Assembly (NCBI GenBank): GCA_022316685.1
Contig: JAKJHU010000054.1
Location: 1,860,001-1,924,000, forward strand
Direction: 5' to 3'
Origin: Progne subis subis
Lineage: Eukaryota; Chordata; Aves; Passeriformes; Hirundinidae
DNA length: 64,000 bases
Shown here: in pieces, positions 39,600-55,038 of the stretch
Position numbering within the stretch: position 1 is the first letter of the stretch
Layout of the letters: each line of letters begins with the position of its first letter
The notes under the pieces: model-generated
What the model was told of the DNA's origin: nothing
Database searches by the model: none
What the model saw: only the letters and a program-made list of their open reading frames with translations
Made by a program: the position numbers and the translations under genes

Positions 39600-42500
39600 A
39601 CCATAAACCTCATTTTACTTATTACAAGGACACAAACCACAACTTCATGTAGATTAGGAATTTTCTACCAGTAAATGAAGCATTAACCACTTCCCCTGAA
39701 TTTCTGTTTCTGTGTATTTAAGGTATTTCCCTTTATTACCAGTTCTATCAGTTCCTCAGTCTACTGATAATCTGCTACAGAATGGAGATTTTGGAAGTTT
39801 CATTTCTGTTCTCAGCTTCTCACAGGATTGGGTTTGTCAGATCCATCAAAGCTCTCGATGTAGCTTTTTGCAAATTTTAATTTCCTATTAAAGGAAAATT
39901 TCCTGGTGCCAGGATGACAGCAGTGTAGAAGCGTCTTGCACAACTCTGCACTCTTGTCTTGGGGAAATTTTACATTTCCCTGACTGCTCCAGGAGGCAAT
40001 CCACCCTTCAGTCTCAAAACCCCATCCAGAAGCCAATGTACCGATTATACAAGTATTTCAGAAATATTTCAGAAATTATAAACTGCTTTGCAAGCTTGGT
40101 GTGTTCCTCTGGAAAAACAAAGCCACGTTCACCTGATAAAGCTCTAGATTATGACTGGGGGAGAAACCACAGAGCTGACACTGGGAATTTTTATTAATGC
40201 CTGTTTTGACTGTAAAAGGCCGGCCCCAGTTCTAAGCTGAAAGTGTTTGGAAGGGTAAAACATTTTAAGGATCCTGTGGGCAGAATTTGTGTCAGCCTTG
40301 CTGTAAAGCCCTTTTCTAAAATGAACAAAAGGAAAGACCAGACAGTTCAACAAGAGCTCAACATCTCAAGAACCCTGATCCTGTCTTACAACTCAACAGT
40401 GACTGCTGAACAAATAAAAAAGACCAGAATACCTGTAATTTACACTCCCAGAGGAAGGGAAAAAAAAAACCACGCAGTAAAAACCCACAAGCATTGAAAC
40501 ACATTTCTTAGGAAGCATTTTGCCACTTGGCAAACTGATGCAAATACCTTTCACACGTAGAATTAGTTAGAAAATGTCAATAAACACATTTTATTTCCGC
40601 ATACTGAAGTAATTTGACTCCAAATAAGTTTTAAAATAAGCTTTAACTGGAACAAATTTAGGGCTCTGCACAATGCTTTTGGGACAGGGAGTCAACGTGT
40701 GTGGTGGCCACTGCATAGAACAGAGAGGAAGAACAGAGGTGCCAATGGAGCCATCAATAAAATTATCTTAATTAGCAGGCTACTTAAAAAAAAAAAAAAG
40801 AACCCAAAAGGAAAATGTATAAAGAGAGGGTGTTGTGGCTTTGTCTGCTCACAACAAGAACAGCCAGTGCCACAAAATGTAAGCAAAGCCTATCAAACTA
40901 TCTTGCAAGAGGGGAAAGGTAGCACTGGCTTTTCAAAATCAGCAGAATTGGCCACACAAATATTGATGCCAGCAACAAATGCACTGTGAGGGGAAAAGCT
41001 TGGCAGTACCAGAGCAAAGATTATTATTCCTGTCTTTTCTTCTACACCTTGAATTCAATTTTTTTAGAAAATGCAAAGAACTGGAGAGTATCCAACGCCA
41101 AAGGTCTGTACCGAACAAGCCTTTTCCTTCACTCAAGAAAATAATGAAACGTTGCCTATTTCTTTCAAAAGGTAGTTTTTCTTCCTCCAGCATGATTTAC
41201 TCCCTCTTTGCATCCTCCTCACGGCCAGGTGCAGAAGCACTGCACGAGCCCCAGGCCCGAGGGTCTCCAGCCCTGCTCCCAGTGGCACCGGGTGGGTGAT
41301 GAGCTCTGACCTCTCGCCAGAAATAAGGCTCAGGCTTCATTCACAGCTCTCTCAACCTTCACCCCAAAGCTTCTCCCCTCCTCCTCTTGCTCAGTTTTTA
41401 CCCCAAACTAATCCTTCTGTTCCTGCCTGTTCCACCCCCACCTCAGCCCTGCCAGCAGCACCATTCACCTTGAGCACTGGGTGAGCTAAAAACCCCTCAA
41501 AGGATGGATTTTACCCGAGCCAGCAGCGCTCCCTGCATCCCTCAGCCTGCTCCTCTCCCAAGCTGCTCTCCCACAGTGTGAAACCACCAGCTTCCATTAC
41601 CTCACCCAAGGACCTGCAGTTTGGGCTCCATACCCAGCACAGAATCTGTCAGCAAACCCACTCCACCAGCTACTTAACGCTCTGCTTGGTTTTGCATTGC
41701 GATTCATCACACTTTGCAAGGACAACAATTTCCTAAAAAGTGAGTGTTTGCTGGGGAGAGGGCTCCTTTGGTTTGATGAGCACAGCACACCCCCTGCCAG
41801 CCGGCTGCTGGGGAGCTTCACCCGCTTCCCACACCAGCATTTTCACACTCTTCCACTTAAAAGCAAAAGTTCAGACCGGTTGTTTCACTACCCACAACAG
41901 AAAAAGCCAAAAAGTAATGAGTTAATTGAAGTGTTGCTGCAGTGAGGCTTCCCAGAAGGGAGGATTTCAGATGGGGACAGTGGGAAGCGGTGAGGGCTGC
42001 TCCAGCTTGGAGCAATCTGCTCACCCACCATGCACTGGCTGTGGTGTAAAATCACAATACAGCCCTCCGAGCACCTGCTCAACTGCCCTGTGCTGGCTTT
42101 CTGCAGAGAAAATTAAGTTCATCATGTATGTGCTGGTTAATCGCTGTGAAAGAAACAAAAATAAAACGCCTCGGCTTAGTATTGGTGACTTTCAGGGCAG
42201 CTACAGGGTGGTGGGGATTCAAACTGCATTTTCTGCCAAGTGAAATAAATTATGGGAAACCAAAGGAAACTCACTGCTGCTTGCACAGCCCTTGCCTGGG
42301 CAAGGCCCAGCGTAAAGTCCATCTGCTCGACCTCCTGTCTCGCTGGTTGATCAAAGGCTGACCAAAGCACAAAGCCAGCTGACCATACTGACCATGGCTC
42401 TGACCACACCACAGCAGCCAATTACCCTGTGGGTGAAGAGGTCACAGAGAACATAAAAACCACAGCGCGGAGATCACGGCTCGCTGGCTCCCACCAGGGC

Positions 42501-45500
42501 CAGGCTGCTTGTCCCGTCCCCTCCACTTCTGTCACACCAGCAGGGGCAGGAGCAGTGTCCCCCCTCAGCCTTACACACACACGGGTGACAAGGACTGGAG
42601 AAGGACACTGAGGGAAAACCAACAGCTCAACCACGTTCCTGATCCCAGCCAAGTGGGGGGCAGGAGATGCACATCAAACACATTCACCCAGCAAACCCAG
42701 CCAGGAGATGAACAGGACCCATGAGCCACAAAGGAAATTCTGGCAGATGATTTTAAAAGGAGTCTTGGCCCTTAAGTTGGAAAAACATATAAAATAAAAG
42801 GCAATTAACTGATGAACAAGAAATATAAATTACTGAATGCTCTGCTCTTGCCATCTGAAGCCCAAGCGCAGCAGCCCGTGCTCAGGTGGAAGGGGATTAC
42901 GCTGCCACTTTGTAATAACACACCTTCAGCAAATGTCTTACTTCCAAGAAAGATCAGATTCATGAGCTACATTGAATAATTCTCTTGACCACAGGTCAAA
43001 GCAAAACGTAGCCTTAAAAGAGTGGTTTTAATATCAGAAAGTTCAACTCTAACTAAGCTCAGTTACATCATTTACAGTATTGGGTTCCTCCCGTTTCCAG
43101 CCTAAGCTGTGCTGGTAAATGAAGCATGACCAGGCTTTAAGCAAGACACGTCCTGTAACACAGACCAGGATTTATAACTTGCTGTACAGGTTGCCACCAA
43201 TAAATCAATAATATATATACACACACAGGTGTGTTTCAGTGTGAGTTCTGGGAATTTGCTGTTTGAAAAAAAAAAAAAACAAACCAACCTCAAGCTTTTT
43301 TTATTTTTATTCGAAACGAAAATGAACTCGTTGCTCAGGTTTTAGTCAACTTCTCCCAACTCCTAACTACTCTCTCTGTCTTCTAGAATAAAAATTCACA
43401 ATTTTTCTTTGAGGAAATGTGTTATTAATGTTAATTTTTTTTTAACAAGGTTAACCATTACAGACTGAGTCCACTCAATAATCCTTCAGTCTACAAATGC
43501 AATTTCCAATCTCAAAGCTACTTCAGCTGTTTCCTAATATTGGGATATAAAATATTTACCAACAAAAGTACAAATACACACTGAGAAAGCAACCTAAAAA
43601 TACTTTTAAAACCACATTTCAACAAAGTAATTCCTTCAGGGATGGGAAAAAATTACCATGGACTTGAACTAATCACCTCGTGTTTTGCTCCCTTCTCATG
43701 TTTTTGGGCATTTCAGAAATGGGATAATGGAGGAATAAACTACTCTACCATGACAAATATGGTTTGGAAAGATAGGGCTGGGCATAACTTGGAATTTTTT
43801 GTTGTTATAAGTTTAAAATCCTAAACCACAGGCATGTGCACTAGGGAAAACCTATAAAATATATAATGGAAACGCTGTCCAGTGGCCCCTTTCTAGCAGG
43901 CTCAATTTCACCTCCCCTTTTACTGCTGATCCAGAGACAAATTTAAATTCTGACTTTTCCCTTCACTGCTCAGCAGCCCCACGGAGCAGCGGGCACAGGA
44001 CAGGGACATAGAGGAAGCTGGATGGGGAACTTGTGTTAAGAAATCAGCTGTAACAAAAACAAGATCAGAAGAAAATTACTGGCAAATGAAATCGCTGTTT
44101 GATAAACAATTTAAGCAGGAAGAGTATTTGGCAGAGGGTTTCCAGGGAACGGTCCTTGACTCCTGACTAACATGCTTCCTCCCTTGGTCTGAGTTTGTTG
44201 ACTTTCTGGGCATTGCTGTAAGGTTTAGGCAGTTTCCCATGATGGCAAAAATACAGCTTTTTTTGAGAAGCTGCCTGTGAATGCAATTGGTGGATGTTTT
44301 CTAAAAAATTATAGATATAAATAGGAAACAAGAAAGCAACAATTTCTTTATTTAGGCTTTTCCTACTACTAAAAAGTCCCATTTAGGCATCTTAGTATCC
44401 TTTCTGACCTAAGTTCCAAACATTGGCTCAGTTTGGCATGACAACACACGATGAGAAATGTCTATCTGGCATTTAATGCCAATAGCAAACGTGATGTATT
44501 TTGGACAATTAAAAAGAAGACCAGATTTTGAAGCCTCTCAGAGATTCTTTTATAGGTTTTTTTATATTTAACCTGCATGATTACAGTCCAGCATAAATAG
44601 ATACCAACCCCACTTGACGCTGAGCTGAAATCAAGAGGCAGAGGCGGTGGAATGCAGAATGCCTTTTCTAGGTGTTTCCCAACAACATATTGCAGTACTT
44701 AGTTAAGCTCATTTTCTGTGACATGAAAAGGAAAATAGCAGAATTGACTCATGAAGTAAAATTAGCTGATGTACAGTCACAAGGAGGCTGGATTGGAGTT
44801 GACAGCAGCCAGAACTGCATTTAACAAAAACTAAAATGCTTCATGCTAATAATGGTGCTGGTTCAGAGCCACAAGGACTATTCTCTGTATTTTTAACATG
44901 GGCTGACTGTTTTTAAACCAACATCACTAATAGCATACCCTAAACTGTACATCAGGAAATATTTAAAGACCTTCCAGAAGTGATGTCTTATGAAAGGCAT
45001 TTATAAAATAGTTTTTAAAAGCTGCAAATCTTGCATTTCCAATCAGGAGATGCCTCCAAGGAGGCACCAAGCCATGGACAGCCAATATCTGCTTGCTCCA
45101 TGATCACAGCTAAGGTAGACAGGACAGCTAAAACACCTTTTTAACCAGAAAAAAAGAAGTTTGGTGATAATTTACAGAATTCCTCCACTATTCACTGTAA
45201 CAAATCACCCTAGAATGAAAACAACAGATTTAGCTGCAGTGGCACTGTCAACCTCGATATGATACACTGGCACTAAAAAGTCCTTAATTTTGGCTATCAA
45301 ATACAATTTCAATTTCTTGCACTTTAGGGCAGTAAAAACAATTCTGTGAAGACTCTGTGTTTACAATCCCGCAGTAAAGAATGCAGCTGTCTCAATCAGT
45401 GCTGATTGTCTGTTAATTAGCTCAGTTTTACAAGCTGATGGAACAGATTACTTCATTCCCTCCCCACGCTCAGAAAGAAACTACAAATACAGTTATCTCC

Positions 45501-45741
45501 AATACAGTAATTTTTGCTTCCTGACAGTTTGGGGAGGTAGATGATGTACCAGGGACACAAGTGATCTCGTTACCAAGAAATCATTGATGTTTGTGCCTTT
45601 GCCAGGCACTCTGTCATATAGCGATTTTCAGTCCATATATAAATGCACACACATTTCTCTCTCCTGTATGGAAACTGAAATAAAGAGCACCATTTCCTGA
45701 TAAAATGGAAATACCTCCCCTCTCTTTTGCTGTGGCTGAAA
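39600..45741. other. Non-coding intronic stretch
   Basis: Holds an A-run near 40787, an AT/AC dinucleotide tract at 43209-43230 and an A-run near 43266. GC is somewhat higher at 41200-42700, without a CpG peak. No exon or RNA gene was recognised. Confidence 0.55.
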
Positions 45742-45795
45742 CAAGTAGATGATCTTCAAGATGCCTTCCAAGCCAACTGTTTTATGATTCTAGGA
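45742..45795 (+). mobile_element. CR1 LINE 3'-end fragment
   Basis: The short stretch gatgatcttcaagatgcctt, then ccaa and a terminal tatgattcta, matches the last 50-60 bp of CR1 in sense orientation. It is diverged and severely truncated. Confidence 0.8.
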
Positions 45796-48700
45796 TTATC
45801 AGAGTCCTTTAGGAACAAAAGCCATGTCCTCATGAACAATTTCCTATCTGTATTATGTACTTAATCCGAAACACATTTTTGACCCCAAACCAGTACTGAA
45901 TTTTGTGACCTAGAGCAGTAAACTGCAGGTTTTTAGGGAAGAGTCTGAAGTTGCTGTTGCCATTCTCCATCCCCATGTGCTTTTTCAGCAAACCACAAAT
46001 AAATAGCTGGATTACCTCTGAGCTACTCTCTCAGATTCATTGCCTCTAGTACCTCATCCTTTATCTAGACACTCTTGAAGAGAAGCCAAATTTTAGCTTT
46101 CATATATGCAGACAAGAGGTTGGACACCCTCATCCAAACGCCAGCAAACACTTCTGCTGAGAAAACCTATGGAACACTATAAAGCCCCAGGCCTGACAAT
46201 ATGAAACCGATCCAAAAATGCCTTTTTTTGAGATGACACAACATGCTACGCATTGTATCAAACAACAGAGGTTTCACTTTGAAACTGATTTTCTTTCTTG
46301 CTCAGTTTAGATCCGTCATGATTAGGAAAAGATGAAAAAAAAGATGTAGCTAAAGAATATCTATGTGTTTAAAAGAAAACTCATTTCTGGGTGTACATGT
46401 AGCTACTAAGCCTATTGCAAAAGCAGTAAGTGAACAAATATGAAACTCCACAAAACCATGGAATTATCAGACCACCAGAGCTGGGTTTTGGAAGCGTATC
46501 TGGGTGATAAGTACAAAGGATAATCTAAATAAAAGAGTAATTTTTTTCTACACAAAGACATCTGTAGACATCTGCTCTAACAGCAGCATCCCAGAGAGCC
46601 TAAAACCTCTTCAGGATTTTTAGATTTCAGTACACAAAAAATAAGAGAGCTTAAAATTTGCATTATGGACAGGCATCCAAAGCAGATGACTGAGAACACC
46701 CTGAGAAAATTCTCTGGATCCACAGAACCAGCACTGGGGAAAGAGAAAGCCTGAAATGCAGTGGTTTACAGATGTAAACCTGGACAATGAGGGAACCAAC
46801 AACCACCAGCTAATGCCTGAGTATTTTTTTCAGCTTTTGTTTTCCATTTAAGTTTAGGTACATCATATTTCTCAACCCTACAAGCACTTCTTTCACAATA
46901 CCTAGCAAAAAGACATTTAGAATACGATCCTGGCTTCCCGAAGTTCTTCTGCAGACCAGAATAAAAATAGAGGGGAGGGGTGTGCTAGATTTTGTTGGGA
47001 GGTTGGTCGTTCGTGTATTTTCTAAACAAAGGTTTTATTCTGATACTTCTCTGGAATGTTTTGTTATCTGTCCCATTCTGAGAGCTGCCTTACCCACTGA
47101 GACCTTAGGAGACCTGGTTGGCTTCGCCTCTAATCACCAAACAAAACACCTTTGCTGAACATGCAGCATCAAGCGCTGCATTTACATCCCTGACTTTTAC
47201 AGCTACTCCAACGCTTCCTTGGCTTTCACGTGCCAGGGCACAGACAGTTACAGCCCTGGGAAGTTTCAGCAGAGTTCCTCTTGAACTGCTGCCATCCCCT
47301 TGGCTGCCTGGCCTTGCGACATCCCAGTTGCATCCCATCTCTTCCCACACGGGGAGGAGGCAGAGGTGTGAGAACCAGGGACCAGGGCTTGGGGCTCCAG
47401 GGGAATCCGGCCAGGCACCCACAGGAATGTTCGGTTCCTGCTGGAAAACAGCAGCTTGGGGAGGGACAGCCGGCTGCTGTTTGATGGAAACTGAGCTCTC
47501 AGCGCTGTTCCGTGCAGCCTCTCTGGGTGTATGAGTTACCTGACTGGAAATCAATCTTTCATCTTTGTGCTCCGTGTGCAGCCATCCACCTGCAGATGAA
47601 AAATCCCCAAAGCCTTTCCTCGAGCTCCCTCAGCACTCAGCAGGACACTGCTCAGGGCTGAACTGGCTCAGCTGTGCTGTGGAGATAGACCCTGAAACGC
47701 TGGGAAACGTTTGGGAAGAAGCAAAGCGTGTTCCCTCAGTTACTTCTCCAGGGCACCACCATTACAGGAGCTACAAGGCAAAACAACCACCTACACGCAC
47801 TTTCCTATTTTTGTGTAAAGCCTCACTTGATCTGCAGCTCTATCCTCCACGCTTTGTATTTGATACGTTTCTAGACAGATTATGCTCAAGAAAACTGTCC
47901 ATGATAAAAGGGGAGAGGGTGAGGTTGGGAATTATGCTTTCAAGGCAGCGCAGTTTCTTCTGTGCCTCTGCCCAGACAATAACAGAGATAGCAAAAATCA
48001 CCAGCAGTTAGATGAGAAATAGACTCCTCCTTGCCCAGCTATCCACAGGGGCTGCAGCAGCCCTGCGCTGCCAGTCCTGCTCCCCCATTACCACGGGTAG
48101 AGGATATTTAGAGAAATGATGCAAAATGCCTTTCCTTCTTTTGATGCTCCTGCAGCGTGCCCTAATCTTGTGCTTTAATCCAGCCCTTTGTGGGTAAGGA
48201 AGAAAGCTAGTGCTGCATTTTTATACTGTCTACGCACATCAGTCGAAAAACCAAATACACAAAGTGCCCTAAATAGTCAGCCAAAACAGAATGACAAAAT
48301 TACACATTACTTCTGTCATTACATGCTCTCCTTTACCGTATGTCGAAGGTAAGCAGAATGCCACCTTCATAATGGATTCAGCCCTGGAGTAAGGCTGGAC
48401 TGCCGAGGCTGGTGAACCTGAGGTAACACTCCATCACTTATTTACTGCATCTCTAAAGCATTTCAGATTCCAAGCTGAATATATATTTCACACAGTACCA
48501 AAACTTTTAAATATCCACAGGAAGATTTCATTTTTATAGGCAATAAACATTAAATCTAAAGGACTGGAACATAAAAAGTGTTTTAATACCATATAAATCA
48601 CCTTTCCCTAGACAGAATAAATCTCTGAAGGTTTTAAGGACTGCAATATAAATTTTTATGGCAAATTATCTACATAGGAATTACTTGCACGAGATGCACT

Positions 48701-51700
48701 TTCACTTCTCCCCCTCATTTGCATAGTGCTGACAATCTTTTCAATCAAAACGTTCAATCCAATTTGGGAAGTCCAGAACACAATGTGCAGCAACGCTGGG
48801 TTAAATGCTGGGTGGTTGGTTCCTCCTCCTCTTCCTTGGGAGTTTTCCAGCTGCTGCTCCCTCTGTCAAATAGAGGCTGGCTTTGCACAGGTAACAACAT
48901 CAATAAGGAAAAATTAATGCTTAGACGAGTAGCTACGTCCTCGTGCAAAGCACTTGTTGACTTTACTAACACAGGGGTTTATTACAACTGGCAACTAAGA
49001 GCTCTCTGCTAAAGCAAAGAGAGAGGGTCTGAATTAAGGAGGAACAGCCAAAATCATTCTTTGGGATGCTCAGGAGGGGCATTTTCATTGCAAAGTCGGC
49101 ACAGCACTGAGAGGTCATGATGGAGGAACCTCACCAGTGGGGAGCCCCGATGCTCTGCCAGGACAGAGACACAGGATGGGTGACAGGCCCTTCCCAGGCA
49201 GGACATCGAACATCAGGCTGGAGATTCCATCCAGTGTGCCCACAATGGCAGGATCTCTCCTTTGGATGCCTCCAAAGGAGCCCAAAGCTAAGGAGATGAC
49301 ACCTCCAGTCAGGTTTCACGGCTCTGACCTCCAGCTAACCAGTTAATAACAAGAGAAGGTGAGAGGCTGAGTCTTTTTCCTGGTGAAATAATAAGAGCTC
49401 ACTCCCAAGAGCTTCTGTCCCGGCCTGTTGGCACAAACACTTCCTCATGACTAAAGCACAAACATGCACGAGATGTACAATTCCAGAGTCTCCAAGAGCA
49501 GCCATCCTGAAAGGACAGGCTCCCTAGAGGTGTGGTGCACCACTGTTACCAAAAATACTTGGGATTATTCACCGTTTCATTACAGCAAAAAATGTGCTGA
49601 CAAGGACTCTCACAGAAACAGCCAGAATTAGTTCTTGGAAAACCTCCTGTTGCCTTGGAGTCGGGTCTGAAACGTGCTCAGGACTTCACCAAATCCTCCC
49701 CTCGGGGGAAATCATGGTACAAGCAAAGCACCTGAAGAACAGCAAAGTCACAAGGGGAAAGAAAAAAAAAAAGAAAAATAAAAGTAGGAAGTTTGCAAAG
49801 AGAGCTAAGAATAGCACTGCTTTATTTCCAATGTATATTTCCCTTAGAACATATTTTCAGGACTTCTGTCCTACCAATCAAATTAAGATAACAGAGCAGA
49901 GGAAGAAACACAAGTCAGTTCCCAGACGGTTTCCTATGCTTCAAAGGTATTTATTTAATAAGTGCCATGTATGGATAAAATGAGATCATCAGCCCAGTCA
50001 TAAGATGGGTCTCCAAATTTTTAATGAAGCCCTGCAGTGTGTGATTTACAGAGTGATGGTTGGTGCTGCAGGAAGCAGAACACCCCGAGACTCAGAGGGT
50101 GTGAGATTTCTGCTCCAGGAGGGGAGGGAAGAGACCACTGAAATGCATGAGAGTCAGGGACTTGCAAAATAAAGAATTACAGGGTCATTTCCAAGACACA
50201 GAGTTTTGGCCAATGAAATGAGGTATTTGCTTTCTATCTGATGAAGGAGTGAAGTGACATAAAGCTTTCTTCCATATGATTTCACATGCTTTTATTACTT
50301 TCCCGAATTATCTTTGAATCTAGAGGACTGGAATATTATTTTCTTTTGAAATACCAGGTTGTTGCTAGTCTTCCCACTTGTACAATCCACAAAACCTATT
50401 AACATTTTCAGTAATTAATGCTAATACTTGAGGAAAAAAAGCCATTGTGTTAAGAAATGCTTTAACAAGATCAAGAAAGAAAACAAGTGCTTCTCAGACT
50501 GTACATAATTTATTTTGCTACGTAATTATTTTTTTTTCCACAGAAAGCCAAGCAGGGACCACGTATCACTGTGTTCAGCCCTCATCTTCATTATTCTCTT
50601 TTCTCTCTTTCCCCACAAGTGCAAATTTTACAAAAACAGAAAACTAAACACTTACACACGGACCAGTTCCTCTCCGAACTTCCCTTTTTGGGGGGCAGGG
50701 GAAAAAAAAGGTGGAAAAAGAATTTTTGGGCTTTTCTCTTAAACAGTTTAATAGACAGACTTTTCTTTTAAATACTCTGACTCCAGGCCTAATTTATTTA
50801 ATTGGGCCCCTGCAAGGATGAGTTTCAAATGCTCCGGGATCACAAATATTTCTATTTGAGGCCCGCAGTGCTGCAGCTTTGCCAGGGGGATATCAAGGCT
50901 GCCTCACCTGGCTCTCCAAACAGTGTAAGGGCACTTGGATGAGTTCAGCACACAGGAGCAAGAAGCAGGACTTCACTTTCAGCCAGGCTGATGAATTTAA
51001 TCATACTGGAACCAAGACATACTGAACTGGAAAGTCTGACTCAAGTTGTGGCTGCTTTCCCAAACAGATCATGAAAGAATATTCAGCCCTAAACTTAGAG
51101 CAGCTCAACTATGTATTTTATAGGATATTTATCTGTGAATCAGCAGATCACAGACTTGAAGGCCAGACATTCTTCCCCCTCCAGCCTTTAGTCATTTGAT
51201 CAGGAGAGCCAAGAAAGAACACGCTGAAGAAGTTTATACCAGTTCTTTTCAGAGGAAGAAAAACTGAAGGGTTAAAAAAATTTAAATAAATAAGGAAATC
51301 AGCAAGCCTGAAGCCAGCAAATAGAGAAATTCCAACAGAAAGAAGCAGGGATCTAGAATGCCAAGGCAAAGCACACTTGCTGCTTTGGGGTGGGGTGGAA
51401 GGCATCTCTAAAATAATTCCCTTTTAAGTAGGCTGAGCCTGTCAACTCCCCTGGCTAAAGCACACAACAAAAAGGCAAGTAAATTCCTTGGAAAATTAAT
51501 AATTTTCAATATGAACTGAAAGTTGAACAAAGGTTGGGTCAGAAGGGGCCCTTCAAGCCCACAGAATTCACAAGAATTGCAGAGCACAAGCTGCACCTGA
51601 CAGATGTGGCTCTGCTCCTCCAGCCCCTCTCCTCACATAAACTCGCTACATTCCTTCACCATAGTGAGGGCTTTCCACCCAGAAAAACCTCCCAGTAGAA

Positions 51701-54700
51701 GAAAAAAAAAATAAAATCCACAGACCATTGTACATCCTGCTATAATCTGGCAACAGGAGGTGGCACAGACTGCTCAGCATTTTGGGAAATAAGTCGTTTC
51801 TGCCCACTAAAGTATGATTTTGGTGTTGTAAGTTCGAGTCATTTGAACCTAAACACTGCTGAAAATGAATGCAAACCTAATCCTGCCCACAGACACCCCC
51901 AGCAGATGGGAACTGGCTCCTGAGTTTGCCTGCAGAGAGGCAGCACTTTGTGTGGATGCGGATCAGAGGAACCAGGGCTGGGCTCGCTTTGCCCTCCTCG
52001 GCTCTGTGCAAAGGCTGCGCTCAAGCGTCCCCAGCAAGCACCAGAAATGGACAGCTTGGCATAGAAGGACAGGACACAACTTCAACACTGGCACCTTCCT
52101 CAGTTCCTTACCCTAAAATAATGTGGGTGTCTGTGGAAAACTGCAATCCTAAACCACAAGGCCTTTCTGGATGGTGCTGACACGACCAGAGCATCTGCTG
52201 GCAAGTTTAATGGGTTCCCCCAAAGCTACGCACAAACCTCATCTGCAAAACAAATTTTTTTTTTCCTTCTGGGTCAGTTCTGCAGTTGATTTTTCCACAG
52301 ACTTTGCCCCTAAGGAATGCCTCAGTTGCAAAGCAGGAGGAATGGAGATGCATGGCATAAATATGAATGTGCTGTGAGAGGAGTCTGCTGCTCCGAACTT
52401 CAAACATGTTGCCCCATGGAAAGGATGAAATTTTTAATTCCAATCCCACCTCCGAAAAAGATAAGGTTTGCAGTGCCATCAAGAGCCAGACAGGAACCCA
52501 GTGACTTCTGGGCAACTCATCTGGCGTGGGCAGGTCTGCTCAACCGTATGATCAAACTCCATTATTCCTCTTCAAATACACGCAGTAACTTTTCCTCAAG
52601 CAGAAGTTCTCCCACATGCAGCAGCCAGAAGGATAACATCCACGTTCTAAAGAACAACCCAAACGCCTCATCCCCTCCCTACACACCGTGGAACACCCCA
52701 GACTTCACGTAAAAAAGCAAAAGCAACCTTAAAGTCTCCCTGGCACAGGTGTTTATTTGGGATATAAAAGGAGGATTAGAAGTTCTTGCTAAGATTCAGG
52801 GCATGCTGTTCAGTACTTTTAAAATACATATTATCACCTAAAGAAAACCGTGTTTCTGTGTGAGCAATGACACGCTCTGCCCTCGGACGCCTTCCAGTGC
52901 TCAGGCAGGGCTCTGAGGATGAGCTCAACCCTAGATGGCACTGCTTATCACCGCTTGGCACGCTCCTGCCTGCCTGGGCCGTGCCAAAACCACGCTCCTC
53001 ACACGCAGGTTATGCACCAAAGTCCATGAATAAACTGCCAAGTGATTTCTTAAATAATCCACTGCAAAAAATTACCATCACAAGTTGTAAGAATTCTGCT
53101 ATTACAGATACCCCGACGCTGCTCTGTTCTGTACAGCAGCAGGTGCTGGAGCAATATTATTTTAAATATACTTTACTCCAATACATGCCAGAATTATCCT
53201 ATCTTAAACCAATGTGAAAAACTGAAACTAGAATTGATCACGGCTATTTTCAGGATACCCCATGAGCGGCTGGTACTTTTCAGGTAACACAGTTATAGTC
53301 TCCAATAATCCTTCCTCCTCCCCACTGTTCCTTTTTTTAAATAGTTGTTCACTTTTCTACAGAAGCAAAGGATTTTGTCATTGCAGGACAGACTCTAGGG
53401 TTCTCATTATTTTCTGCAGGAAACTCGGAAGTAGGAACAAACAAATCCTCTCCTGTTGCTGCCTGAAAGGATCAACTCCAGCTGACAGCACAGGGCTCTG
53501 CCCTCCAATTTGAAAACGTCCCTTCATCCCTGGGTGTGCAGCACCAGCAGCACTGGGCACCATTTGAAGGAAAAGGGAATTCGTTGTTCCCCCATCACAA
53601 GCAAAAATTGAGAAAAGGAACTCACCGTGATGCTTTTTATAACCCGTGATGTTGTTAAACTGTCAGAGGTTATTACAATTTCAGATAGATTTGATAATAG
53701 TTTTGACACAGAAACACAGGTACTTTTTTGTTTTCTGGAGATTTGAAATGACAAATCAACCCACTGTCAGTTCATGGTCTTGCCTCTCTACTCTGATTTA
53801 TTTACTTATTTCTGCTGTCAGTGAGCCAAGCACTGAGGAGCAATATCTGTAAGAGTGACCCTGTAAATAGGGGAGTGGGACTTGCTGGAAAACAAATCAG
53901 GAATGCTCAGCGCTCCTTTCACGTGCTCATCACCCACCCTTCCCTCTGCACCTCAACATTACCCTTCAGCAAGGGGGGTTTGTTACCAGCAAACAAATCT
54001 GGTAAGGAAAAGGACTTCATTACACTCTGGTTCCATAAAGGTGCTGACAGGGGACTCTGTTTTCAAAGTGCCAAATTTGAGTGATAATTCCTAGCTTCAA
54101 CTTGCACAAAATGCTTTAAAGATTCCCAGACATGCTAAAGGTGGCCATCAAATAGTTAAAACAGTCCTCAAATATGGCAAGGAAGGATTCCAAAGATTGA
54201 TAACTGACAGTGCTGTTTAAGAACTGAAGTTCGAGAATTATGGTGAAGTTTTAAGGAGCTGATTTCCGTTCTTCTCCATAAAACCAGAAAGTGGATTGAG
54301 TTAAAGTCCTTCCAGAGAGCAGGGTGCATTCACAACCAAGTCAATATCCCTCTTCCTCAGAAAAACTAATTAAAAGATGAATTGGCAGAACGGAGCTCTG
54401 GGGAGAGGTTTAATGATCCAACTTAAAATATCTGGTTAAAGGAGCTATTCTGTTTACAGAAAGATCCCAGGGTTTCTTGCTTTTTATTTTTTTTAAGAGT
54501 CTCACACCTACATTAAAACATAACATGATCTCTCTTCAAAATTAACACTGGAGTGACTAAGTCAGAATTTAAAGCAGGCACTGCCTTTTAAGCCCTGTTT
54601 ACAAGAAAGGTCACTGGATTTATCTGGGTAGATGGTTGCCCGAGTGACCCATGCCCTTACACCACGTAGCAACCCATCTCCAAATATAAATGGAAAGTAT

Positions 54701-55038
54701 GAAACAATGTGGAATATCTCCTACTGCTTGTACCTAAATCAAGAAATACAGTAAAGTCAAGCAACAAAGGACAAGTTCTTCATTTGACTAGAGCACAGAC
54801 AAAAAAGGCACCTTTAAAACAAAAGAAAAAAATGCCACTAGATACACATCACCTAGCAGGAAATCCTGCCAGATAGCATCTGCTATACAAAACTGGGATT
54901 TTTCACTGCAACGACATCATTTGCATAGGCTGTCTCTAAAAAAGAAGATCTTTGAAGAAAAATCATGCTGTCCTACCTGGCCCAGTGCACTGCACATTGC
55001 AGGGCAAAGAAAAAAAAGAATAGGATTGCTCTGACCTT

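Noticed and set aside
47105..47554. Opposing 149- and 138-codon frames
   Set aside because: They occupy the same DNA on opposite strands, have no family features and lie in a CUX1 intron. They are treated as chance.
51829..51845. gttcgagtc, resembling a tRNA T-loop / B box
   Set aside because: No A box, no acceptor-stem pairing and no cloverleaf can be drawn around it.
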